Origin: Xanthobacter tagetidis
GTDB taxonomy: Bacteria; Pseudomonadota; Alphaproteobacteria; Rhizobiales; Xanthobacteraceae
Length of the DNA stretch: 64,000 bases
Reading direction: 5' to 3'
NCBI RefSeq assembly: GCF_003667445.1
Contig: NZ_RCTF01000011.1
Span: forward strand, 1 to 64,000
Part shown: piece after piece, positions 55,769-64,000 of the stretch
Layout: each line of letters begins with the position of its first letter
Numbering within the stretch: the first letter of the stretch is position 1
The notes under the pieces: model-generated
The model's database searches: none
Told to the model about the DNA's origin: nothing
The model's input: the letters and a program-made list of their open reading frames with translations, nothing else
Program-made: the position numbers and the translations under genes

Positions 55769-56928
55769 GCACTCCCGATCTCCCGGCGGATCGCTGCGCC
55801 CTCGTGGTCGATCTGGCGGCGATCCGCGCGAACTGGCGCGCCGTGCGGCAGTCGTTCACCGGCGCCGGCGTCGGCGCGGTGGTGAAACAGGACGCCTATG
55901 GCCTCGGCATCGCGGAGGTGGTGCCGCTGCTCGCCGCGCTCGGCTGCCGCGATTTCTGGGTCGCCGACCTGACGGAAGCGGAGGACGTACGCCGTTCCGA
56001 GCCTTCGGGACGGATTTTCGTGCTGCACGGCCTGTGCGGCGGCACGCCGCACGATTTCAGGATGCTGGGCGCCATTCCCGTCCTGCTGGACATGAGCGAG
56101 GTCGAGGCGATGGCCCGCGCGGCGACCGATGCGCCGGTGACCTGCGCCATCCATCTCGACACGGGCCTGAACAGGCTCGGGATCGGCCTTGAGGATGTGC
56201 GCCGTCTGGTCGCCGCACCGGATCGGCTCAAGCGGCTCCAGATCGCGGCCTATGTCACCCACCTCGCCCATTTCTCCGATCCCGGCGCCCGCGCGAACGC
56301 CTGGCAGTGGCGGCGCTTCTCGGCCTGGACGCGGCGTCTGCCGCCGGCGCCGCTGAGCTTCTGCGCCTCGTCCGGCGTTTTCGGGCCGCGGGAACGCCAC
56401 GCCGACCTGGCTCGCGTCGGCAGCGCGCTCTACGGGGTCGAGACAACGCCCTCGCGCCCGCAGCCCATCGTCGCCGCGGCAACCCTGACGGCGCCGATCC
56501 TGCGCGTGCACGACGTGCCGGCGGGCCGCGAGGTGGGATATTCCGGCGCCTACCGCACCCCCTCCGCCCGCCGCCTGGCCCAGCTGGGCATCGGCTACGG
56601 CGACGGGGTGCCGTACCGCTTCCACAGCGATGCCTACGTGCTGATCGCCGGCCATCGCGCGCCGGTGGTCTCGACCAGCGCGATGAGCCTGATGAGCGTC
56701 GATGTCACCGGTCTTCCTGAGCAGACCCTGCGTCCCGGACAGCGCGCCATGCTGTTCGGTCCCGGCCTGCCCGTGGACCAGATCGCCGCCGCTGCCGGTG
56801 TCGCACCCAACGTCGTGCATGTGCGCGCCGGGCGTTCGGCGCCGCGCTTCTACCTGCCCTGCCCGGACGATGCCGGCGCCGGAACCGCCGCGACCGCGCG
56901 GCCGCTTCACGCGCCACAGATGGTTTGA
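55765..56928 (+). CDS. Alanine-racemase-family PLP enzyme
   Basis: The 387-aa fold-type III enzyme has the PLP lysine at residue 41 in AVVKQDAYGLG (AVVKANAYGHG is usual), LDTGLNRLG, ARVGSALYG, the catalytic-tyrosine region EVGYSGAYRT and GYGDGVPYRF. The main catalytic residues are kept, but several active-site neighbours differ from housekeeping Alr, so it could racemise alanine or another amino acid. Its start overlaps the GNAT stop. Whether the genome has another alr cannot be seen here. Confidence 0.85.
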   Translation: MSTPDLPADRCALVVDLAAIRANWRAVRQSFTGAGVGAVVKQDAYGLGIAEVVPLLAALGCRDFWVADLTEAEDVRRSEPSGRIFVLHGLCGGTPHDFRMLGAIPVLLDMSEVEAMARAATDAPVTCAIHLDTGLNRLGIGLEDVRRLVAAPDRLKRLQIAAYVTHLAHFSDPGARANAWQWRRFSAWTRRLPPAPLSFCASSGVFGPRERHADLARVGSALYGVETTPSRPQPIVAAATLTAPILRVHDVPAGREVGYSGAYRTPSARRLAQLGIGYGDGVPYRFHSDAYVLIAGHRAPVVSTSAMSLMSVDVTGLPEQTLRPGQRAMLFGPGLPVDQIAAAAGVAPNVVHVRAGRSAPRFYLPCPDDAGAGTAATARPLHAPQMV

Positions 56929-57218
56929 CCGCGGCCGCCTGGTCCCCGGGCGCGCACTGCCAGCTTCGGCTTCCTCAGCTCCTTGTGCGTAGTGGTAACG
57001 GGCGCCTCGCGCCCGCGCGGCGCCCGTGCTGGGTCTGCGGCGCAATGCCCATCGCCCAAGTCCCGGTATTCTCTGGGAAATATAGGAATTTCAAATACCT
57101 CAGCGTAACGAAAAATATGCGGTCTACGTGGATTTGCGGAATTGCGCATGGCACGCTAACACACATCTGCTCCCAGACTTTTGGGCGTACTCCAAGCGGA
57201 TCGCCAGTGGTGTGCAGA
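56929..57218. other. Intergenic region with hairpin and AT-rich stretch
   Basis: A GC-rich hairpin (ACGGGCGCC at 56998-57006, GGCGCCCGT at 57019-57027) lies 70 bp after the racemase-like gene. The stretch 57060-57120 is AT-rich and probably holds the promoter of the GGDEF gene, but I could not assign -35 and -10 boxes with confidence. The open frame running through here into the GGDEF gene lacks conserved character. Confidence 0.5.
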
Positions 57219-59807
57219 ATGGACGGAGGAATAGGTCTCGCACGCGTGATTGTCGTCTATGCCGCCTTCTTGGCGTGCATCGGCGGATACTGGGTCTATC
57301 TCGAAGCCTCCTTCGACGCGATGCAGCAACAGGCCCTGTTCGAAGGGCGGCTGCGGGCCAAGCAGATCGCCGAGGCGGCGCGCCAGCAGCTTGCCGCCAC
57401 CTTCAAGGGTGCGGACTACCTGCTGCAGAACGTGCGCTCCGAATTCCTGCGCGCACCCACGTCGTTCCAGGTGTTCGCGCCGACCGCAATCTCCCTCCTG
57501 CCGGCAAGCGCCCAGGCCCAGATCGCGGTCTATGACGCGGAGGGGCAACTCCTGCGATCGACCGGCGGCTGGAGCGCAGCCACGGACATCTCGACCACCG
57601 ACGAATTCCGCGACCTCGCCGCCCAGTCGCCGCGGGACATATCGGCCATGAGCCGCCCGGAGCCGCGCCCGACCCCCTCCGGATGGGGCATCGTGCTGGC
57701 ACGCCCGCTGATCCGCGAGGACGAGTTCCAGGGCGTGGTCACGCTGAACCTTTCACCGCTCTACCTTTCCGCCGAACTTGCGCACATCGTGCTCGGCTCC
57801 AACGACGTCGTCGGCGCCGTCCATCTGCCCGATGGCGCCTATCTCGCGCGCAACCAAGGCATGGAGCAGGTGCTCGGCAAGTTCGTGGACCCCGGCCGCC
57901 CATACCTTGATCCCGGCGCGCCGGCGACCGGAGACTTCACGGCTCTGTCGACCCACGAGCCGGCCGAGCGGCTCTATGCCTGGGCACGCCTGCCGCAGGA
58001 ACCGGTCGCGGTCCTGGTCGGCCTCGCCACCTCAGACATACTCAGCCGAGCGAATGAGGACATGGCGCGCCACCGCGTGGGCAACCTCGCGGGAACCGCG
58101 CTTGTCCTCGCCATCGGCTCGCTCGCTGCCTCGCTGGCGATGCGCGATGTGCGGCAGCGCCGGGCGCTGGTGGAGCAGGAGGCGCTCTACCATTCCCTGT
58201 TCGAGCAGAACCACTCGGTCAAGCTCATCATCGATCCCCGCAGCGGCCGCATTCTTGCCGCCAACGGTGCCGCCGCCAACCTCTATGGCTATAGCCGCGA
58301 GACGCTCGCCGGCATGAGCATCACGCAGATCAACCAGCTTCCGCAGGACGAGATCGCCGGCTACTTGAATGGGGCGCTCGACGGGCGCAACCCGCATTTC
58401 GTGGCGCCGCACCGGCTTGCCTCGGGCGAGATACGGATGGTGGAAGTCTATTCCGGGCCGGTGATGTTCGACGGCAGGGCGGCGCTCTATTCCATCGTCC
58501 ACGACATCAGCGACCGCTTCCGGCTGGAGCGCGCGCTGCGGGCCAGCGAGGAGCGCTACCGCACCATCTTCGAGGTGGTGCCCGCCGGCCTGATCCTGGT
58601 GAACGAGGCGGGCGACATCGTCGCGTGGAACGAGAGCGCCGTCGCCATGCTTGGCAACGACGCCTCAATCCTCGTCAACCGCACGGCGCCGCTGTTCGAC
58701 CGCCACGGCCGCCCCGTGCCGCGCGATGCCCGCCCCAGCAGCCGCTGCCTGGACGAGGACGTGCGCAACGAGGTCTATTTTACCACCGGAGCCAACCGCG
58801 CCCGCCTCTTCATCAACGTGAACAGCCGGCGGATCTTCAACCCCGGGGACGCTCACCCGAGCGGCGCCATCATCACTTTTTCCGACATCACCGACAATGT
58901 CCTGCGCGAGGAATCCCTGCTGGTGAGCCAGCGGGTGTTCGATGCCTCCGGCGAGGGCATCGTGGTGTTCGACGGGAACGGGCGCGTGGCACGCGTGAAC
59001 GCCGCCTTCGAGCAGATCACCGGCGTTTCCGCCGCCGAAGCCATTGGCGGCACGGCCGACGTCATCGCCGGCAGGAGCGTGGACACGAACGTGCTCGCGG
59101 CGATCCGCGAAAGCCTCTCGGAAGCCCGTGGCTGGGAAGGGGAAATTACCCTGCGCCGCGCGGATGGCAGCCAGTTGGTCCTGCGCGCGGTCATCAGCGC
59201 GATCGATTCGGCCGGAGGCACGCCCGCCGGCCACGTGGCGCTGCTCTCCGACATCACCGTGCGCAAGCGGCAGGAGGAGGAAGCCTGGCGGCGGGCCAAT
59301 TTCGACGCCCTGACCGGGCTGCCCAACCGCACCTTGCTGATGGAGCGCATCCAGCAGGCCCTCGCGCTGGCGCGACGCCGCGGGGTATGCGCAGGCGTGC
59401 TGTTCATGGATCTCGACCGGTTCAAGGCCGTGAATGACGCCTTCGGCCATGCCGCCGGCGACGAGCTGCTGTGCCATGTGGCCCAGCGCATCAGCGCGAC
59501 CATCCGCGCCGAGGACACGGTGGCGCGCATCGGCGGCGACGAGTTCGTGGTGCTCCTGCCCATGGTGCGGGACGAGGCCGAGGCGACCGCAGTGGCACAG
59601 AAGATCCTCGCCGCCATGCGGCGGCCGTTCTGGCTCGCTGCCGGCGAGGCAGAGATCGCCGCCTGCATCGGCGTCGCGGTCTCGGACGAGACGAACCTCG
59701 ATTCCGCCGTCCTGATCGGCCGGGCGGACACCGCCATGTATCGCGGCAAGGCGCACGGCCGCGACCAGGTGAACACCTATTCCGAAAAGGATGTGCAACC
59801 CGCCTAA
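57219..59807 (+). CDS. Membrane-bound Cache-PAS-GGDEF diguanylate cyclase
   Basis: The 862-aa signalling protein has an N-terminal transmembrane helix (about 5-25), a periplasmic Cache-like sensor region (about 30-275), a second transmembrane helix (about 287-305), three PAS-like domains (starting near SLFEQNHSV, TIFEVVPAG and RVFDASGEG) and a C-terminal GGDEF domain. The active-site GGDEF is at 772-776 with an RAED inhibitory site upstream, so it should make c-di-GMP with product feedback. There is no EAL domain. The start at MDGGIGLARV is chosen because it precedes the first helix. The ribosome-binding site is weak, so the exact start is uncertain. Confidence 0.88.
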   Translation: MDGGIGLARVIVVYAAFLACIGGYWVYLEASFDAMQQQALFEGRLRAKQIAEAARQQLAATFKGADYLLQNVRSEFLRAPTSFQVFAPTAISLLPASAQAQIAVYDAEGQLLRSTGGWSAATDISTTDEFRDLAAQSPRDISAMSRPEPRPTPSGWGIVLARPLIREDEFQGVVTLNLSPLYLSAELAHIVLGSNDVVGAVHLPDGAYLARNQGMEQVLGKFVDPGRPYLDPGAPATGDFTALSTHEPAERLYAWARLPQEPVAVLVGLATSDILSRANEDMARHRVGNLAGTALVLAIGSLAASLAMRDVRQRRALVEQEALYHSLFEQNHSVKLIIDPRSGRILAANGAAANLYGYSRETLAGMSITQINQLPQDEIAGYLNGALDGRNPHFVAPHRLASGEIRMVEVYSGPVMFDGRAALYSIVHDISDRFRLERALRASEERYRTIFEVVPAGLILVNEAGDIVAWNESAVAMLGNDASILVNRTAPLFDRHGRPVPRDARPSSRCLDEDVRNEVYFTTGANRARLFINVNSRRIFNPGDAHPSGAIITFSDITDNVLREESLLVSQRVFDASGEGIVVFDGNGRVARVNAAFEQITGVSAAEAIGGTADVIAGRSVDTNVLAAIRESLSEARGWEGEITLRRADGSQLVLRAVISAIDSAGGTPAGHVALLSDITVRKRQEEEAWRRANFDALTGLPNRTLLMERIQQALALARRRGVCAGVLFMDLDRFKAVNDAFGHAAGDELLCHVAQRISATIRAEDTVARIGGDEFVVLLPMVRDEAEATAVAQKILAAMRRPFWLAAGEAEIAACIGVAVSDETNLDSAVLIGRADTAMYRGKAHGRDQVNTYSEKDVQPA

Positions 59808-59877
59808 GGGGCGGTGCGCGCCAAGGTGTGCTAGAGGCCATGGCGGCCCGCGCGTCGCAGGACGGATGGAAGAGTGC

Positions 59878-60747
59878 ATGTCCCAGCTCGAATTCCCGCT
59901 CGCCCGCCTGAAGGCGATGCTCGACGACCTGCCGCCGACAGCGCGGCGGATCGCCGGCTTCATGGTGGAACATCCCGAGCGGGTGCCGGCCATGTCGGCG
60001 AGCGACATCGCCGCCGCGGTCCAGGCGAGCGAAGGCTCGGTGATCGGGCTGTGCCAGCAGATCGGGGCGCGCGGCTTCGCCGAACTGAAGATCGCCGTGG
60101 CGAAGGAGATCGCCACCTCGCGCGCGCTGTTGCATGAGGCCATCACGCCCGGCGACAGCACGGCGGATGTGGTGGCGAAGTTCACGGCAAGCCACGCGGT
60201 GGCGCTGGAGGACACGGCGAAGGTGCTGGACGTCGCCGCCATCGACCGCGCCGCTGCGCTGATGGCGAAGGCGAAGCGCATCGAATTCTACGGCATCGGC
60301 ACCGCCGCGCCGATCGCCGAGGATGCCGCCTACCGCTTCCTGCGACTGGGCCTCGACACCAAGGCGGTGACGGATTCCCACGGCCAGGCGGTCAGCGCCG
60401 CCTTCACCGGGCCCCAGGTGGCCACCCTCACCATCTCGCATTCCGGGCGCACCCACGAGACGTTGGAGGCGACGCGCCTGGCGCGGGAGGCCGGCGCGCG
60501 CACCATCTGCATCACCAATTACGGCAAGTCGCCGCTCCAGAACCATTGCGAGGTCGTGCTGTTCACGGCGGCACAGGAAACCAAATACCGGATGGAGGCG
60601 CTCTCAAGCCGCATCGCCGAACTGTTCGTGATCGACGTGCTTTATGCCCGGCTTGCGCTGGCGCGCTGGGAGCGCTCGCTGGCGGCGATCCAGAAATCCT
60701 ACGACGTCATCGCCACCAAGCGGGTTTCGCCGGCACCTGAGAAATAG
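59878..60747 (+). CDS. MurR/RpiR-family transcriptional regulator
   Basis: The 289-aa regulator has an N-terminal HTH_6 domain (PPTARRIAGFMVEHPERVPAMSASDIAAAVQASEGSVIGLCQQIGARGF, about residues 19-68) and a C-terminal SIS sugar-phosphate domain (FYGIGTAAPIAEDAAYRFLRLG, TISHSGRTHETLEA). Members sense phosphorylated sugars. Its ATG has GGAAGAG upstream. A Met four codons earlier is an alternative. No sugar catabolic genes are adjacent. Confidence 0.9.
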   Translation: MSQLEFPLARLKAMLDDLPPTARRIAGFMVEHPERVPAMSASDIAAAVQASEGSVIGLCQQIGARGFAELKIAVAKEIATSRALLHEAITPGDSTADVVAKFTASHAVALEDTAKVLDVAAIDRAAALMAKAKRIEFYGIGTAAPIAEDAAYRFLRLGLDTKAVTDSHGQAVSAAFTGPQVATLTISHSGRTHETLEATRLAREAGARTICITNYGKSPLQNHCEVVLFTAAQETKYRMEALSSRIAELFVIDVLYARLALARWERSLAAIQKSYDVIATKRVSPAPEK

Positions 60748-60789
60748 CCGGCCGCGCCGGGGACCATGGGCGCCCGTGCCTGGCGCGCC

Positions 60790-61656
60790 TCAGATGCTGA
60801 CCGGGTTCGCCTTCGCCACCACGTCGAACGCCTGGAGGGTGGCGAGAAGGGCTTCGAGGTCCTTCAGCGGCACCATGTTCGGCCCGTCAGACGGCGCCTT
60901 GTCCGGGTCGGGGTGGGTCTCGATGAAGACCGCCGCCACGCCCACCGCCACGGCGGCACGCGCCAGGACCGGCACGAATTCCCGCTGCCCGCCCGAGGAC
61001 GTGCCCTGCCCGCCCGGCTGCTGCACCGAATGGGTGGCGTCGAACACCACCGGCGCGCCGGTGGTCTTGGCGAGGATGGGCAGGCCGCGCATGTCCGAGA
61101 CCAGCGTGTTGTAGCCGAACGAGGCGCCGCGCTCGGTGACGAGCACCCGGCCGTTGCCGGCGCCGGTGAGCTTCGCCACCACGTTCTTCATGTCCCAGGG
61201 GGCGAGGAACTGGCCCTTCTTCACGTTCACCACCTTGCCGGTGCGGGCGGCGGCGATGAGGAGGTCGGTCTGGCGGCACAGGAAGGCGGGAATTTGCAGC
61301 ACGTCCACCACCTCGGCGGCGGGGGCGCACTGGTCGATCTCGTGCACGTCGGTCAGCGTCGGCAAACCGAGCGTGTCGCGGATCTCGGCGAACACCGGCA
61401 GCGCGCACTCCAGCCCCATGCCGCGCTGCGCGGCGAGCGAGGTGCGGTTGGCCTTGTCGAACGAGGTCTTGAAGATCAGCGGGATCTGCCGGCGCGCGGC
61501 GATCTCCTTCAGCGCGGACGCCACTTCGAGCGCGTGGGCGCGGCTCTCCATCTGGCACGGGCCGGCGATGAGGGCGAGCGGGAGGGCGTTGCCGATCTTG
61601 ACGTCGCCGATGCTGACGACGGGCTCGGCCTCCACGGGCGGCGGCTGGATGGTCAT
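60790..61656 (-). CDS. kdsA: 3-deoxy-D-manno-octulosonate 8-phosphate synthase
   Basis: The enzyme condenses arabinose 5-phosphate with phosphoenolpyruvate to KDO-8-phosphate for lipopolysaccharide inner core. The 288-aa TIM-barrel product has [10 protein letters not shown] (PEP loop), [42 protein letters not shown] and [12 protein letters not shown]. The start at 61656 matches the family N-terminus. The longer reading adds 15 residues. It follows mdh on the same strand with a 106-bp gap. Confidence 0.96.
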   Translation of the reverse strand: MTIQPPPVEAEPVVSIGDVKIGNALPLALIAGPCQMESRAHALEVASALKEIAARRQIPLIFKTSFDKANRTSLAAQRGMGLECALPVFAEIRDTLGLPTLTDVHEIDQCAPAAEVVDVLQIPAFLCRQTDLLIAAARTGKVVNVKKGQFLAPWDMKNVVAKLTGAGNGRVLVTERGASFGYNTLVSDMRGLPILAKTTGAPVVFDATHSVQQPGGQGTSSGGQREFVPVLARAAVAVGVAAVFIETHPDPDKAPSDGPNMVPLKDLEALLATLQAFDVVAKANPVSI

Positions 61657-61762
61657 GAAACGCAGTTCCTCACGGCGGGGCCTCGCCCGGCGGGCCGCCA
61701 AACTAGTTCGCCCCGCTCCCGGAGGGAAGCGGGCGCCGCAGCGCGCGGCGCCCGGCCGTCAC

Positions 61763-62746
61763 TCAGCCCAGGAGGGACGCGACACCCTCGCGCTCTTCCA
61801 GGAGTTCGTTGAGGGTCTTGTCGAACATGGTCTTCGAGAAGTCGTCCATGGGCAGGCCCTGGACCACCTCGTATTCCCCGCCCGAGCACACCGCGGGCAT
61901 GCCGAAGACGATGCCTTCCGGCACGCCGTAGGAGCCGTCCGACGCCACGCCCATGGAGACCCACTTGCCGTTGGTGCCGTGGATCCAGTCGTGCATGTGG
62001 TCGATGGCGGCGTTGGCGGCCGAGGCGGCCGACGACAGGCCGCGCGCCTCAATGATGGCGGCGCCGCGCTTGCCGACGGTCGGCAGCAGCACCTCGCGAT
62101 ACCAGGTCTCGTCATTGATGAGCGCCGGCAGCGGCTTGCCGTTCACGGTGGCGAAGCGGTAGTCGGCATACATGGTCGGCGAGTGGTTGCCCCACACCGC
62201 GACCTTCTCGATGTCCTTGGAGGCGACATTGGCCTTGGCGGCGAACTGCGAGAGCGCGCGGTTGTGGTCCAGCCGCAGCATGGCGGTGATGTTGCGGGCC
62301 GGCAGGTCGGGCGCGCTCTTGGCGGTGATGTAGGCGTTGGTGTTGGCCGGGTTGCCGACCACCAGCACCTTCACGTCGCGCTTGGCCACCTCGTTCAGCG
62401 CCTTGCCCTGGACCTTGAAGATCTCGGCATTGGCGGAAAGCAGGTCGGCGCGCTCCATGCCCTTCGAGCGCGGGCGGGCGCCCACCAGGATGGCGGCGTC
62501 GATGTCCTTGAAGGCCACCTTCGGATCGTCGGTGATCACCACGCCCGCGAAGTTCGGGAACGCGCAGTCCTCGATCTCCATCACGACGCCCTTCACGGCA
62601 CCCTGGGCCTGGGGCAGGTCGAGGAGCTGGAGGATGACGGGCTGGTCCTTGCCGAACAGGTCGCCGTTGGCGATGCGGAAAAGGAGGGAATAGCAGATCT
62701 GACCGGCGGCGCCCGTGACAGCGACGCGAACGGCGGGTTTGGTCAT
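61763..62746 (-). CDS. mdh: Malate dehydrogenase, GAAGQI-type
   Basis: The enzyme oxidises malate to oxaloacetate with NAD+ in the TCA cycle. The 327-aa product has the Rossmann motif [11 protein letters not shown] (11-21), the mobile-loop substrate arginines in [24 protein letters not shown], and the catalytic histidine in [12 protein letters not shown]. This is the dimeric cytosolic/type-2 Mdh rather than the LDH-like [LDH/MDH] form common in many alphaproteobacteria. The C-terminus fits the family length. Confidence 0.95.
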   Translation of the reverse strand: MTKPAVRVAVTGAAGQICYSLLFRIANGDLFGKDQPVILQLLDLPQAQGAVKGVVMEIEDCAFPNFAGVVITDDPKVAFKDIDAAILVGARPRSKGMERADLLSANAEIFKVQGKALNEVAKRDVKVLVVGNPANTNAYITAKSAPDLPARNITAMLRLDHNRALSQFAAKANVASKDIEKVAVWGNHSPTMYADYRFATVNGKPLPALINDETWYREVLLPTVGKRGAAIIEARGLSSAASAANAAIDHMHDWIHGTNGKWVSMGVASDGSYGVPEGIVFGMPAVCSGGEYEVVQGLPMDDFSKTMFDKTLNELLEEREGVASLLG

Positions 62747-62878
62747 GAGAGGAAAGCCCCTTGCCTAGTCAGAGCCCAGGTCGGCTCGGGCCGGCAATCT
62801 ATGCCGCCGTGCAGCAGAATGAAAGCCGGCTCGGGCGCGGGCAAATGTCGGAGCGCGCCTCGGAGTTTGCGCCCTGTC

Positions 62879-62901
62879 ATCCCCCGGCTTGTCCGGGGGA
62901 T
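62879..62901. repeat. CCGGCTTGTCCGG-type palindromic repeat
   Basis: Arms ATCCCCCGG (62879-62887) and CCGGGGGAT (62893-62901) with loop CTTGT, bordered by TGTC and CCA, match the widespread rhizobial palindrome family also seen at 42652-42713. It lies between mdh and the TPM-domain gene. Confidence 0.75.
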
Positions 62902-62957
62902 CCACCCTGCGGCCAGGCGGACGAGCCGCGGCACGGCGGCCCCGCCGTCGTCCGTCG

Positions 62958-63617
62958 TCACATGATGATGACGTGGTTCGCCAGTTCGTTGCGCTCGCCG
63001 GGCTTCGACGGCAGCGGGCCGGCGAGCAGGTCGCCCGCCTTGTGCACGCCGGCGATGAGGCCCTCGGCGAGGCTGCCCTTCTTGGCCTGGTCGGCCACGC
63101 GCTCGCAGATGTCGCGCCAGGCGCCGTGGCCGAGCGGGGTATGCACACCCTCGTCCGCCACGACCTCGATCAGGTGCTCCTGCGATGCGGCGAAGATGAG
63201 GATGCCGCTGCGCCCCTTCGCCTGCGGGATGCCGTGGGCGAGGAACATCTCGACCGCGGCGGAGCGCGCCGCCGCCTTGAGGGCGAGGCGCGGGATCACC
63301 TTCTGGGCGATGCTCGGCAGCATGAGGACGCCGGCGAACACCATGAACATGGCCGCCTGGATGCCCAGAAGCTGCATCGGCCGCATGGGCGTGAGGAGAA
63401 CCAGGATCCACGGCAGCACAAGCGCCGCAAGCGCCGCATACATCACCGAGTAGAACGGGTGCTGGATCAGCGGCTCACGCGCTACCACCACCCGAATCTC
63501 GGCCGACGTCTTCGCCTCGGCCGCGGCGACCGCGGCGGCGATGCGCTGGAGCGCGTCGGCGCCGAGCGGCGACTGCTGCGCGTCCTCGGCGACGGCGGGG
63601 GGGGGAAAGAGCTTCAT
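62958..63617 (-). CDS. TPM-domain (TLP18.3/Psb32-like) membrane protein
   Basis: The 219-aa protein has an N-terminal soluble helix (DALQRIAAAVAAAEAKTSAEIRVVV), two adjacent transmembrane helices (about 58-80 and 85-105) and a C-terminal TPM-type domain (AHGIPQAKGRSGILIFAASQEHLIEVVADEGV). The family has been linked to acid-phosphatase activity and membrane quality control, but its bacterial role is unclear. The start at 63617 gives the conserved N-terminus. The long upstream reading crosses the next gene's promoter. Confidence 0.82.
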   Translation of the reverse strand: MKLFPPPAVAEDAQQSPLGADALQRIAAAVAAAEAKTSAEIRVVVAREPLIQHPFYSVMYAALAALVLPWILVLLTPMRPMQLLGIQAAMFMVFAGVLMLPSIAQKVIPRLALKAAARSAAVEMFLAHGIPQAKGRSGILIFAASQEHLIEVVADEGVHTPLGHGAWRDICERVADQAKKGSLAEGLIAGVHKAGDLLAGPLPSKPGERNELANHVIIM

Positions 63618-63720
63618 CGCAGGTCTCCCGGTGCGTAGGCCTGCTACGCAGGACCGCGCTCTGTTATCATATCCCACGATGGCGACGGCGAAAACTCGCA
63701 CCGTAGCCGCCACCACCTCC

Positions 63721-63750
63721 TTGACAAGGTGTACCTGAATTGAATGGGTT
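63721..63750 (+). promoter_or_regulatory. Candidate promoter/operator of the terminal GntR gene
   Basis: TTGACA (63721-63726) is a perfect -35 box. The palindrome AGGTGTACCT (63727-63736) directly follows it and could be an autorepression site. The -10 region (around 63744-63750) is weak. The gene starts at 63781. Confidence 0.45.
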
Positions 63751-63780
63751 AGGCGAATTGTGCGCTGCCAAGGACGGATT

Positions 63781-64000
63781 GTGATAAAGCCTGTCAAGGT
63801 TCTCGACGCCAAGTTTGCGGAATCCCTGTCGTCGGAGGCTTTTCGGGCGATCGAGGAGCGCATCGTTACCTTGGCCTTCGCGCCGGGAAGCACGTGGTCG
63901 GAGTCCGCCATCGCGGAGGCCGTCGCCATCGGCCGCACGCCGGTGCGGGAAGCGCTCCAGCGGCTGGCGGTGGGCCATGTGGTGAAGATCGTGCGCGGGC
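63781..64000 (+). CDS. GntR-family regulator, N-terminal part (runs off the window)
   Basis: A GTG start after AAGGA opens a frame reading VIKPVKVLDAKFAESLSSEA, then FRAIEERIVTLAFAPGSTW and SAIAEAVAIGRTPVREALQR. The last is the recognition helix of a GntR/FadR-type winged helix (TPVREAL is diagnostic). About 73 codons are visible and the effector domain lies beyond the window end. An FCD domain is likely but not seen. The longest listed open frames over this stretch are on the opposite strand and look spurious. Confidence 0.8.
   Translation, partial: MIKPVKVLDAKFAESLSSEAFRAIEERIVTLAFAPGSTWSESAIAEAVAIGRTPVREALQRLAVGHVVKIVRG

Overview
This 64-kb window is chromosomal DNA of a GC-rich alphaproteobacterium, most likely a member of the Hyphomicrobiales close to Xanthobacter, Azorhizobium, Ancylobacter or Starkeya. 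That placement is inferred from gene content (B12-dependent NrdJ, CreA, a DUF2865 protein, HutF/HutG-type histidine catabolism, a GAAGQI-type malate dehydrogenase) and from two families of GC-rich palindromic repeats. I see no rRNA operon, prophage, insertion sequence, CRISPR array or complete integrated element. One tRNA, tRNA-Leu(CAA), is present.

Layout. 0-8.3 kb: a 90-bp tandem repeat, tyrS divergent from anmK, a DoxX-like protein, an APC permease, an Atm1-type ABC exporter with an ArsR regulator, and a LOG-family hydrolase. 8.3-13.1 kb: a Phd/PemK-like toxin-antitoxin pair, then cysS-GNAT-DUF559-cimA on the minus strand. 13.1-17.3 kb: exported proteins (a small Cys-containing protein, CreA, an orphan TRAP-type binding protein, a DUF2865 protein). 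17.3-25.4 kb: a complete divergent histidine-utilisation locus, hutIHGUD leftward and hutFC rightward, with a TGTATATACA-type HutC operator between them. 25.5-30.3 kb: an NDP-forming acyl-CoA synthetase, a quinone-oxidoreductase-like MDR, a PaaG-like enoyl-CoA isomerase/hydratase and a Rieske protein. 30.3-36 kb: a GST-like protein, an orphan AbrB antitoxin, a 45-aa protein, back-to-back terminators, and nrdJ with a long leader and two NrdR boxes.

36-44.7 kb is the most distinctive block. It is one leftward eight-gene operon: dipeptide-type binding protein, two permeases, a fused double ATPase, an AtzG/AtzE (HpxX/HpxY-like) amidohydrolase pair, an HpxZ/AtzH-like protein and a GntR/FCD regulator. 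Two matching TTGYATRCAA operators flank its promoter region. It looks like a self-contained uptake-and-hydrolysis system for a small ureide- or carboxybiuret-like amide.

44.7-64 kb: psd-pssA phospholipid synthesis, a LysR/TSUP divergent pair, an AsmA-like protein, tRNA-Leu, an MgtA-type Mg2+ ATPase, an unusual three-gene operon (TrpX-like binding protein, GNAT, alanine-racemase-like protein), a Cache/PAS/GGDEF diguanylate cyclase, an RpiR regulator, kdsA, mdh, a TPM-domain protein and the start of a GntR regulator that runs off the window.

Many adjacent genes overlap by 4 bp (ATGA or GTGA), which several start choices below rely on. All functions are read from sequence motifs without database searches.
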